Source of the DNA: Anticarsia gemmatalis
Taxonomy: Eukaryota; Arthropoda; Insecta; Lepidoptera; Erebidae
Length of the DNA: 64,000 bases
Direction: 5' to 3'
Assembly: GCF_050436995.1 (NCBI RefSeq)
Contig: NC_134766.1
Coordinates: 6,510,001 to 6,574,000, forward strand
The notes beneath the pieces were generated by a model. The model saw only the letters and a list, made by a program, of their open reading frames with translations, was not told where the DNA came from and did no database searches. Position numbers and translations under genes: made by a program. Shown here piece by piece: positions 43,575-52,880 of the stretch (its first letter is position 1; each line of letters opens with the position of its first letter).

Positions 43575-45296
43575 ATGTCTTCAAAACCATCTAGTTCATC
43601 CACTCCTAGGAAAAGAAGTATACTAACATTGCATAAAAAGATATTTATCATAAAGAAATACGATAGTGGAATGAAAATTAGTCATATAGCAAAGGAGCTA
43701 GCTCTTCCTAATTCTACAGTGAGCACTATAATCAAGGATAAGAAAAGGATATTGGCTGCCGAAAAAAACGACTCTGTGTTACAATCTAGTACTATTATAC
43801 GTAAACGACACGGAGTTATTGCTCAAATGGAGTGTGCGCTCAAAACGTGGTGTGAAGAACAAGCTGAACAGAACATAAAACTGACAAGATATGACATTTC
43901 GGAGCGAGCAAAAGCTATCTTTGACAGTTTGAAAAAAGATTACGGGGAAGCAGGCAAGAAGGTATCGTTCGTAGCGAGTAAAGGCTGGTATTTTCGCTTC
44001 AAACATCGTTGTGAAGGTAATCGGATCACGAATATGTATAACGAAGAAACCGAAGGAGAAAATCACGAAGTAAATACAAATGCAGATGCAGGAAAAGTGA
44101 GAGAAACTGAAAAAGAACATGTAGAAGTTAACACAGAACCTACTTTCTCCGACAAATTACAAGAAATTATTGATGAAAATAGGTACACTGCACAAACAAC
44201 ATTCAATGTAGATGAAGTGTGTTTGTATTGGAAGAAAATGCCTGAACAAAGCACACTAGCACGCAATGACCAAACTGCCAGCGGCTTCAATGATTCAAAA
44301 GACCGTTTTACAATCTTGCTCGGAGGTAACGCGTCTGGAGACTTGAAATTGAAACCATTGCTGATATATCGGATTGAAAGTCCAAGGGCTTTACAAAATA
44401 AATCGAAGGGTGGTCTACCAGTAATTTGGAAGTCTAACTCGCGGGCAAGCATGACATCTTCTATATTCGAAGACTGGTTCGGTAACTACTTCATACCTGA
44501 AGTAGAAAGGTATTGCTACGAGAACAATATACCTTGCAAAGTCCTGCTTCTGTTAGACTGCGCAATATACCACCCAACTTCGACCTTAGTAGACTTCGAT
44601 CACCGTGTCAAAGTGGTATTTCTACCGCCTGGAGAAGCACATTCCTTGCAACCGATGCATCAAGAAATTTCATACATTTTCAAAGCAATTTACACTCGGC
44701 GTGTTTTCGGACACCTCGTAGAACTAACTAGATCGAACGGATTTGTGACTGTAGAAGAACTTTGGAAAGATTTTAATATATTAGATGCTATTAGAATAAT
44801 ACTTGACGCGTGGGCCGATGTATCTGAAAACGACTGGAAGAATTCTTGGAGTAAACTGTGTCCGTTTTTCTTTGAACCTGCCGAATATGAGACTGTCTCT
44901 GACACCATTGATGAAATTGTAAGCTTCGCATATGAATTAGACATGAAAATGAACAAGAAAGAAATCTGCGAATTACTTGATTCACACATTAAAGAGCCTA
45001 CTATTGAAGATTTGATAGAAATGCAAGAATACAGCGCTAATGAAGAAATGGACATTCAAGATCCACTTTTATCAGAAGGTACCATGACAGTTGACAATCT
45101 GACGGAAGCATTTAGCCATTTTAAAATTGGCTTACAGATTTTAGAGAACATTGATTCTAATGAGCAAAGAGCTCGCACTACTAAGTTAGGAATTTTAAAA
45201 TTATTGAGTTCTTATGAAGAGGTGTTGAACGAGAAACTTAAGACAATCAATCAGGAACAAACAATCGATATGGATAATACGGCTTCTAGTCAGTAA
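43575..45296 (+). CDS. Tigger/jerky-like transposase-derived protein, probably domesticated
   Basis: A single-exon, intact 573-residue protein of the pogo/Tigger-CENP-B group. Residues about 13-60 form the N-terminal helix-turn-helix (KRSILTLHKKIFIIKKYDSG onward). Residues 78-152 form the Tc5/CENP-B second HTH (WYFRFKHR near its end). Residues about 200-440 are a DDE_1 nuclease fold: D213 in FNVDE and D328 in LLLLDCAIYHP are kept. Where the family has QPMDQ, this protein has QPMHQE, with His362 for the third catalytic Asp, so cutting activity is probably lost while DNA binding may remain. The start is fixed by an in-frame TGA at 43566. I see no terminal inverted repeats nearby. A CpG-rich promoter-like block upstream and AATAAA 100 bp downstream complete a host-type gene. 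It could also be an old transposon copy that happens to be intact. Confidence 0.85.
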   Translation: MSSKPSSSSTPRKRSILTLHKKIFIIKKYDSGMKISHIAKELALPNSTVSTIIKDKKRILAAEKNDSVLQSSTIIRKRHGVIAQMECALKTWCEEQAEQNIKLTRYDISERAKAIFDSLKKDYGEAGKKVSFVASKGWYFRFKHRCEGNRITNMYNEETEGENHEVNTNADAGKVRETEKEHVEVNTEPTFSDKLQEIIDENRYTAQTTFNVDEVCLYWKKMPEQSTLARNDQTASGFNDSKDRFTILLGGNASGDLKLKPLLIYRIESPRALQNKSKGGLPVIWKSNSRASMTSSIFEDWFGNYFIPEVERYCYENNIPCKVLLLLDCAIYHPTSTLVDFDHRVKVVFLPPGEAHSLQPMHQEISYIFKAIYTRRVFGHLVELTRSNGFVTVEELWKDFNILDAIRIILDAWADVSENDWKNSWSKLCPFFFEPAEYETVSDTIDEIVSFAYELDMKMNKKEICELLDSHIKEPTIEDLIEMQEYSANEEMDIQDPLLSEGTMTVDNLTEAFSHFKIGLQILENIDSNEQRARTTKLGILKLLSSYEEVLNEKLKTINQEQTIDMDNTASSQ

Positions 45297-45396
45297 GTTT
45301 ATATTTAATGACGGCTCTGATTTTTCTTCTTGTTGTAATAATCCCGAAAATATATTCTACTGATCATACATACCAATGTTTAATTCGTTTTCTTGC

Positions 45397-45402
45397 AATA
45401 AA
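45397..45402 (+). terminator. poly(A) signal of the Tigger-like gene
   Basis: AATAAA lies 101 bp after the stop codon, with a T-rich stretch after it ('gatcttttgtattt'). Confidence 0.55.
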
Positions 45403-45484
45403 GATCTTTTGTATTTCCGTCACTGTTCTACTTATTTTGTATACCTACTAGTCGTAACACAAGTTTACACGCCTGAAAAACTAA

Positions 45485-45592
45485 ACCCGTACGTGGCCTG
45501 CGTGGTGGCCTCAAGGTCTAACCCCCCTCATTAAGGGAAGAGACCCCTACCCAGCAGCAGGATATTAACGGGTTAAATTAATTTATTTATTT
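45485..45592 (+). repeat. SINE/LINE tail, 'cccagcagtgggac' family
   Basis: Order: 'ggcctgcgtggtggcctcaa', 'ggtctaacccccctcatta', 'gggaagagacccctaccc', 'agcagcaggatattaacggg', then an AT-rich tail with TTTA units. It matches the copies at 53.77 and 57.24 kb. Confidence 0.7.
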
Positions 45593-46195
45593 CTAAACAA
45601 AATTATCGTATCACTCTAAAAGCAGCATCGCATGAAAAAGAGATTTTTTTAAATGTATGAAACTTAGATTTTGCAAATCAAACATTGCAAAGTCAGCGAG
45701 ATGTTAAAAAATGTCAGTCAGACGTTAAAAAATGGCTTTTATATCATGCAAATATTAAATCTGAAGTACTAGAGCATCAGACAATCTTCTGTATATTTTC
45801 AAGTGACCTCAGTCTACTAGGCGACCTACATAGAAGAGTTCCAATGGCAAATACACTAGGCGTTCAGGTATTTTAGGCACCTTTACTTCCAAATGACCTC
45901 AAATGACGAACAAAAAAAATGTTTCACCTTGTCGCAGGTTTCACAAGTACTAGAACTACATAAGAATAAGGTAAAAAACACAAAATTTTAGTGATAAAGT
46001 TTATCATCAGTAAGAGAATTGATAGATGGATTTTTAATAAGCATTGATATTTGCCAGATTTGCCTGGCATTGAGCATGAGTAATATGATAAAAATATCTA
46101 TAAATATATTCTTTACAAATGATAAACCAATATTAACAACCAAAAATACATATCCTCTGAAACTTCATATTCATTTGAGAACATGTTTATCGCGA
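45593..46195. other. intergenic DNA, nothing recognised
   Basis: No supported feature. Confidence 0.4.
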
Positions 46196-46227
46196 TGTTC
46201 AAACAACGTCAACGACTTGTCCGTTTC

Positions 46228-46292
46228 ATTTTACCCCGTCACATTGGGTTTAAATGTTGTCAAGTACCAGGAGTTCACAAGTTTACAGGCAG
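46228..46292 (+). repeat. TACYAGG-N15-AGG module
   Basis: 'attttaccccgtcaca' is followed by TACCAGG at 46265-46271, 15 bases, then AGG at 46287. Confidence 0.5.
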
Positions 46293-46532
46293 TCGAACTA
46301 TAGTTACGACTGCGACTCACGCGACTCTCGGCCCTTCATTCGTAAGGTGTTCAAACTGTAGAATGACATTGAAGTATACTTGTAGTTTAACGGTTTTATG
46401 AGCAAATAGACACCTGGATACTACAGGATCTTCTAAAAAAACACCCTTTGAGTTTGTGGGAGATTTTCGCAGCATTCGCTTCACAAATCGCGTCGTCGAT
46501 CACGTTTCAATGAGAAAGTATTGTTCACGATC

Positions 46533-46613
46533 TACGTTTGTTTCTATTGACCCCGTCGCTCGCTACACTAAGGACTACTGCAGCGATTACCAGGGTATCA
46601 GTACCTCGTAGAT
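46533..46613 (+). repeat. TACCAGG module, degenerate second half
   Basis: 'gtttgtttctattgaccccg' precedes TACCAGG at 46588-46594. After 15 bases comes AGA instead of AGG. The upstream block is shared with 47.54 and 47.66 kb. Confidence 0.45.
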
Positions 46614-46975
46614 GGTGCGATAATATTTCCGAGACGCCAGTGACGACACAACACCCAAGTGGCGACTGGCGACACGATAGAAAAAAAACATTGGATCCCT
46701 TATGTATAGCGTAAAAAAATAACATTTTTAAAATATTATTTTCACCTTTTAACCCTCAAACTAAAAATTAACTAACGCGCCACAGAATAACAATATAACT
46801 AATCTATCTAGTACATGAACTTCTTATTTTGTACTCGTCTCAAATGGAAATTAAATTTCAATTAACAAAATAAAAAAACAATCGAATGTAATGTACCTAC
46901 CTAATTTAATAAATAAAAAACTCTTTAAACAACTTAACTTTTGGTGTGATTTCATGGAGTTCAACTATCAATACT

Positions 46976-47195
46976 TTCGCGGTGTGATCGAGGTGGGCCA
47001 TCTTGCCCGCACATATTTCATCCCGACCAACACAAAGTACCAGGAGAACATCACACTATAGGAGAACCTAACTAATACGCAACAGCTTGAAGTGGTCGGC
47101 GAGGCGCGGTGCGGCCTGCCTGTTCTTTGGGGTTGGATCTCTTTTGCTTGCAACGTTTTGTTCATTTTGTCTACGAAACCAGGGTCGCATAAATA
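46976..47195 (+). repeat. paired A+B module unit, copy I
   Basis: Half A: 'cacatatttcatcccgacc', 'aagtaccagg' (47036-47044), then AGGAGA after 15 bases. Half B about 140 bp later: 'ttggatctc', 'cattttgtc', 'accagggtcgcataaa' (47178 onward). The same A-then-B order recurs at 50.4 and 52.7 kb. Confidence 0.7.
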
Positions 47196-47539
47196 GTAAG
47201 AATTATTTTTGCTAAATGTGAGCTAGAGCGCAGTGCTTACTGGCTGTTGGATGCAGGTTTGTCTCTTGTTTGATTTTTAGAACTTGTAGGCAAAAGGAAA
47301 CAGTACAATCATCATCACAAACAATCATAGCCAAAATTAACACTAATACACTAAGGTGAGGGCAAAAAAAAGTATAGTTTGCGTACTTAGCTAAATTGAT
47401 TTTTATTAAAATTAGATTTTTTATGAATTGGGAATCTAAAAAAAAACAATAAACAAAACATTCTTATCATTATAACGTCGCGTCACCAGCTTTTACCCTA
47501 CACGTCGTGATGATGACAGCTGTTGGACACACACGTTGT

Positions 47540-47620
47540 GTCATGCCGTGTTTCTATTGCCCCCTTCACGATTGTGCGGATCACAGCTAGCAATACCAGG
47601 AATTCAGAGCGTTATGGGAG
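47540..47620 (+). repeat. TACCAGG module
   Basis: 'cgtgtttctattgccccctt' precedes TACCAGG at 47594-47600, then 15 bases and GGGAGG. A related block without the core, 'ttctattgaccccgtcaa', follows at about 47670. Confidence 0.45.
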
Positions 47621-47729
47621 GTGTGACAACTTGCGCGGCATTGACTGGGTGGGCTTTTCCAACGCGTTGTTTCTATTGACCCCGTCAATACCTACACGAA
47701 GGAATACTTCCATACTACAGTACAACTAG

Positions 47730-48061
47730 AGTAACAGCGCTTGATAGGAGGTACTAAAATTACTACTGCGGGAAAACCTGCAAGAAGGCTAGGAAGCCAA
47801 TACAATGTAATGTAGCGACGAGTTTTTTATAAAATGATGTTTGGCGGGATGAGGCAGGTGGTAGACTTTGGGAGAGCCATAATTATTATCCCAACAATCA
47901 TAATTGAACTGATAGAATAACTGGTTGAGAAAAGTTGTAGTTGCAGACCTTATCACAAACTACCATAGAACAAATTATATTTATTAAAAAAAAAAGATAA
48001 ATAATAAACAACGCTGGCTATTTTCTTAGAACTATTCACATACAATGTTAAGTTAAAAGAC
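47730..48061. other. intergenic DNA, nothing recognised
   Basis: No supported feature. Confidence 0.4.
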
Positions 48062-48619
48062 TATATCGCTCCTTGAATACAAAAGGGACACAAATCGAAA
48101 ACTATAAATTTTACAGGAGAGCCAAAACAAATTTTTAAAACTGTTTTTTTATAATATTTTATATATTTATTAATTAAATATAAGATGTTAGTATATCATT
48201 AGATGCGTATTTTTTAGCTCTATCTATCTACAATATAAACTTTGAAATAGCTGTTACCTATTAAGAAAAAAAAGCATATAAGTCCGTTTTGCATTCAAAA
48301 TTTGAACCAATATCATGAAAAATATGTCAAAAATTAAACACAGTTTTGCAAATAAAAATGGTTTATTGTACATTTTTTGGTAAAAAACCGTACCAAAAAG
48401 TTAAATCTTATAAGTATATAAAATCATAAGTGAATAGACACCAGGAAAACATTGTATTAAACAATCTAAATTAAAAAATCTTTACTTATTATTTAGTAAG
48501 TAATATAATAGAGATCAACTTTGTGCGTAACTTTCATTATGCTGTAAAATTAAACATCAATCAATGGGTAACGTGACGGGTAGACTGAGTGCAGCAGGAG
48601 TATTGAAGAAATAAGATAA

Positions 48620-49675
48620 TAGAAAAGTTTTATGAGTTTAATAAACCTTTATATTTATCATTCGTGGATTATTCAAAAGCTTTTGGCAGCATCACTCATT
48701 CCGCCATAGAATCATCACTTCATAACCAAGACCTTCTTAAAGATACTATGTAGAATCGAAGCTCCATACATCAAACTCGTCAAAGCAATATACAACAATC
48801 TCTCTAAATCCAAAGAAGCGTGAAACAGGAAGACGCGCTATCTCCCAAATTACTTACCAGCACCCTCGAAAAAAAATTCAGGAGCCTGGCGGCAATCAAA
48901 AGGCATTGTTGTTAGTGGCAAACAGTTAACAAACCTTTGTTTTGCAGACGACATTGTCCTCTTCTCTTCCTATGCATTGGAACTCGAATCAATGCTCAAA
49001 GATCTGAGTACGGCAAGCCTTCAGATTGGACTAAGTAAGAACCGTACAAAAACCCAACAACACAAAACGTAGGGTCGAGGTAGGCGGGCACGTCATACAC
49101 TATGTCGACGAGTACACCTACTTGAGCCAGATAACCTCTTTTAACAACCGACGGGACAAAGAGTTGGACAAACGTGTCACAAGTACCTGGAAGAGCTCCT
49201 GGTCCATGAAAGAGCTAATGAAAGGTAACCTTCCACTGTCACTAAACCGGAAGCTCGTCGAAATGTTTATACTGCCCGTCCTAACCTACGGTGCCCAAAC
49301 ATGGTTCCTTACGGAAAACCAAAAGTAGAAACCGAAGGTTTGCCAGAGAGCGATGGAGCGTAGTATATCAGATGTAAGAAGAACAGATCACGTCCAAAAT
49401 TCTATACCGTGCTCCCAAACTCGCATAGCCGATTTAGGGAAGAAGACCGCCAGGTTGAAATGGAACTGGGCCGGCCACATTATCCGCATGCATCCGGAAA
49501 GGTGGGCCCGCATATCTACCAACTGGATGCCAGAGGATGGTCATAGCAGACGCGGGAGGCTTAAATGGAGATGGCGGGATGACTTAGACGCATTTGAAAA
49601 GGACTAGTCGGATCTTGCCGCTAAAAGGGCGATTTGAAAGGGAAGGGTCCCCCCTTGCCTTTCCCTGCATCAAAA
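48620..49675 (+). pseudogene. RTE-type retrotransposon ORF2 remnant
   Basis: Pieces of a reverse transcriptase run in order through several frames: FVDYSKAFGSI (48661-48693), the FADDI active-site motif at 48941-48955, then the C-terminal region with ILPVLTYGAQTW (49269 onward), WNWAGHIIRM and RGRLKWRWRDDLD (to 49607). This order is that of RTE non-LTR elements. The endonuclease and the 5' half are missing, and multiple frameshifts and stops make it inactive. It lies inside the 2.2-kb inverted-repeat element. Confidence 0.8.
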
Positions 49676-49790
49676 TGTTTTTTACTTCGAAAATTTTAAC
49701 GAAAACTAAAATTATTATCATGCCAAACGGCCATATTTATGGCTTTCCCATTCGAGCATGCTAAAAATAATTATTTATTCCACAATAATT

Positions 49791-50009
49791 TAATGCAAAA
49801 GGGACGTGTTTCAAAATATGCTACTGTTATATTACAAAATATAATAACAAATACTAGTGTTTGAATGCAAAACGGTCATTTTCAGAAATATGGCACTTTT
49901 GTATTCCAAAATATGGTAACAAATACTATAGTCAGAATGCAAAAAGGACGTTTCCCAAAATATGGCAGTTTTGTATTGTAAAATATAATCACATTTACTT
50001 GAAATTTTT
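49791..50009 (+). repeat. three tandem ~72-bp repeats
   Basis: Units start AATGCAAAA at 49792, 49864 and 49936 and share 'aaaatatggca.ttttgtatt' and 'caaaatat..taacaaatac'. They differ by about a quarter of their bases. Their start matches the subterminal motif of the surrounding inverted-repeat element. Confidence 0.8.
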
Positions 50010-50333
50010 GCACCCAACACAGACGTATTTTGGATTGTGGCACTTTTTCACGCAACTGACGAGCATTTGCGACGAATCTCCGGGCGCAACTCACAAAGTG
50101 GCTGTTTTGCACTGACATTACCTGTCAAAGTGAGCTAATGCAAAAAGGGCAGTAAGTCAGTGCAGCCATAATATAAGCAAAAATGATGGGGGTTTTTTTT
50201 TTACTATAAAATATAGTCGGTTCAGGTGTCATTTTTGCAATTAAACGATTTTCATTTTTTTTTGAGTTGTGGCCCTTTTGCATTGAAGGAGCGATATATA
50301 CTTAACTAGACGGTACTGGCACCCCCACCCCTA

Positions 50334-50354
50334 AGATAAGATAAGATAAGATAA
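50334..50354 (+). repeat. (GATAA)n run
   Basis: Four consecutive GATAAG-type units. The short sequence 'aactagacggta' occurs on both sides (near 50304 and 50354), so the run sits inside a small duplication. GATA-factor sites are possible but not supported further. Confidence 0.6.
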
Positions 50355-50394
50355 CTAGACGGTAATGAACCATTATGAAGATGCTTTATAATTT

Positions 50395-50585
50395 TTATCA
50401 GTGGGCCATGTGCGCGTAGCACATATTTTATCCCGACAAACTCAAAGTACCAGGCGAATAGCACACTACAGGAGATTATTTACCGACAAAAGACGCGCGC
50501 ATTAGTTTCTTGTGGGTTGGATCGTTTTACCTCACAACATTTTGTCCATTTTGTCAACGATACCAGGGTCACATAAAGATCAGAA
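50395..50585 (+). repeat. paired A+B module unit, copy II
   Basis: Half A: 'cacatattttatcccgacaa', TACCAGG at 50448-50454, AGGAGA after 15 bases. Half B: 'gttggatcg', 'acattttgtccattttgtca', TACCAGG at 50561-50567, then 'gtcacataaa'. It is the best preserved of the three paired units. Confidence 0.7.
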
Positions 50586-50939
50586 ATTACTGTCATGTTT
50601 GTCAAATACGGGCGGGAACCACATGTCTGCTTTTTCGTTCGCCAAAAAAAACTTTGATTTGTGATTATCAACAATATTCTCGTGAAGAGGTTTTGGTACT
50701 ACCGTGGTCAAACTTCATGTAATCGATGTGCACTGTTTTTAAAGACACAAAATGCATCTAGTTTAATTAAATATACAAAGTTTTTGTTAAGCTTATGTTA
50801 TAATTCTCGTTATTTTTTCTAATTTAATTAACCTTGACAAGTTTAGGTACTATTACAATGCATAAAACAATTAACTATATGTACATAAAAAATTTGTTAA
50901 AAACCCTTCTGACAATGGAACGTGATGGTACGTCGCGTC

Positions 50940-51020
50940 GCGTCGCGCTGTACCAATCTGCCCCGTCACATGCGCCCACGGACACAGAAAGTACTAGGCG
51001 AACATGACACTCGAGGCGCT
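50940..51020 (+). repeat. TACYAGG-N15-AGG module
   Basis: 'caatctgccccgtcaca' precedes TACTAGG at 50992-50998, then a 15-base spacer with CA at positions 5-6, then AGG at 51014. It is preceded by a short (CGTCG)n run. Confidence 0.55.
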
Positions 51021-51364
51021 CTAATCACCACGCTTCCCCGTATCTGCTGTGCCGCGGATTGACTGATATGATAGGAGCCGATAAAAGAATGTTACTAGAT
51101 GAACGTGGATAGAGATATTGGGAGCTATTCAGCAGTGACAGTTAATTAATACGATTGACGAATTTTGATGTAAATTAAATTTCAAGACCTTAAATATGCT
51201 ATACTTAATTAGTATCTAAGTATAGAACATTGAAATATGTATCTGTTGTTGCCAGATTACCCTGATTTTACAGACCTAGCCGGTATTTTGATGATAATGT
51301 CCTGGCTACGGGCGGCCTCCGCAGTTCACCTAACCTTTACACAAGTGTGTTTATGTCAATGACA

Positions 51365-51835
51365 ATGCCATCAAAAACATTCTGTAAAAACCTCAAGTCT
51401 CGCCGTAAAAAGTTGTGAGATCTATATAATACCAAGTCGATTAATCTATTTAGTCTCTACTTAAAGGACCTTCTGTCTTAAGTTATTACGTATGTTATTA
51501 TCATGCCAATTTAAAAAAAATACCTCTAAAACAAATAGACCGACCTGGCCATCGCATGATTTGATTATTAGTATGTATCACACTACACAGCACGACGAGA
51601 AGTTAATGCTCCTGAAATGTTAATGGCGAATTTGTGTTTTCTTGCGATGACCAAGTCGATCTATTTGTTTTAAAGGTATTTTTTTTTAAATTGGCATGAT
51701 AATAACATACGTAATAACTTAAGACAGAAGGTCCTTTAAGTAGAGACTAAATAGATTAATCGACTTGGTATTATATAGATCTCACAACTTTTTACGGCGA
51801 GACTTGAGGTTTTTACAGAATGTTTTTGATGGCAT
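51365..51835. repeat. long near-perfect inverted repeat
   Basis: The left arm (51365-51556, 192 bp) starts 'atgccatcaaaaacattctg'. The right arm (51643-51835) is its reverse complement with only a handful of differences, all near the loop end. The spacer is 86 bp. No coding capacity and no similarity to other repeats in the window. A transcript would fold into a nearly 200-bp double-stranded hairpin. Confidence 0.95.
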
Positions 51836-52139
51836 CTCACTTCTTTTTGTAGAGCGAATAGAGCAAACATAAGTCTAATTTGTATGGAAAGCCGTATTTT
51901 TTTCATAATTCAACATATTTTCCTATGGGAATGTTGTTCAGTTTCATGGGCTAAACACCCTTACCCACCCTATACCCCCTCCCGTTATGTCTCATATAGT
52001 AGATACATATTTACACCTATTTATTTTATTTTCTACAGAAATAATAATTTAATTCATTAACTGCAAATGAAACCTTGTAATCTTATACATTTATATGGGA
52101 TTACAAAGTTATTGTTGCAGTTAGTGTATTTAGAAAACT

Positions 52140-52530
52140 TGACCGAAATTAGAAAATATTGAATTTTTCCCATGATTAAGACACTAAACCCTATTTGTAT
52201 TCTAAATTTTAAGCTTCTAAGTCTGCTAGAAGTACCTTAGACTTTTGATGATCGGTGAGTCAGTGAGTCAGTGAATCAGTGAGTGACAAAATTCAAAATT
52301 TTAACAAGTTGTCATTCTTAAACTACTGGTTTAAATTGACTGAAATTTTAAATATACCGTGTTTATACAATGACTGATTAGTTGCTGAAAATCCAGGCTT
52401 CTTGTTTTATCCACTACGAAATTATAGGGGTGTCAAAAATAGCCCGAATTGCTTCGAGAAAAGGATGTTACGGCCGTGCCGCTTTTTCTTTGCTCGACTT
52501 GCGGGGGCACTTCCGTGCCCCCAGATAATT
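52140..52530. repeat. dispersed repeat with (GTGAGTCA)n and terminal hairpin
   Basis: It contains 'cttctaagtctgctagaagt', a short run of GTGAGTCA-like units (52253-52288), and near its end the hairpin gggggcac-ttcc-gtgccccc (52503-52522). This pattern resembles known lepidopteran dispersed repeats. Boundaries are estimates. Confidence 0.45.
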
Positions 52531-52689
52531 TTAGTCCCCGTGAACAAAAACTATTGCCACGTTTGAATTACTTGTATGACGGATGTCCAGACTTCATGAA
52601 TAACATGTATTAACTATTGAGTCTTCACATCAGACATCAATCGGCATTCAAATATTTTTTTCATGTGCAACCGCATACGCAGCACTGAG

Positions 52690-52880
52690 TGTCCGAGGAG
52701 ACTGAGTGCGCGCTCTTACCCCGACATATTTTGTCCCTATAAACTTCGAGTACTAGGCGAGCAGTACGCTACAGGAGACTTCAAAAATGTTGAAGGCATG
52801 CGGTTACTGCGACTTGTCTCTTTTTACCTCGCCACATTTGTCCACTGACTTTGCGAGGACTAGGCTTGCATAGGAGCAAG
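52690..52880 (+). repeat. paired A+B module unit, copy III
   Basis: Half A: 'ccgacatattttgtcccta', TACTAGG at 52751-52757, AGGAGA after 15 bases. Half B: 'gccacatttgtccactgac', GACTAGG at 52858-52864, then 'cttgcatagg'. It is more diverged than copies I and II. Confidence 0.65.

Larger units (their letters stand above)
48062..50299. mobile_element. 2.2-kb inverted-repeat DNA element
   Basis: 'tatatcgctccttgaata' at 48062 and its reverse counterpart ending 'attgaaggagcgatata' at 50298 form ends of about 35 bp with roughly four mismatches. They continue into 'caaaaggg.cacaa.tc'. The motif AATGCAAAAGG recurs just inside the right end (49792, 49864, 49936, 50137), like subterminal transposase-binding repeats. 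No transposase remains. A decayed RTE retrotransposon is nested inside. Flanking TA or TATA could be the target duplication. Confidence 0.6.

Noticed and set aside
49791..50009. CRISPR-like regular repeats
   Set aside because: The 72-bp units are contiguous, diverged tandem copies without distinct spacers, in an animal genome.
52253..52288. GTGAGTCA run as an AP-1 regulatory array
   Set aside because: It is part of a dispersed repeat with a variable short tandem segment; nothing specific supports regulation.
41949..52880. Reading the TACYAGG modules as repeated coding exons (YQ..I.LQE-like frame)
   Set aside because: The half-site spacing of 15 bases keeps frame, but several copies have stops at TAG or TGA inside the core and the upstream frames do not agree. 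A DNA-level motif fits better.
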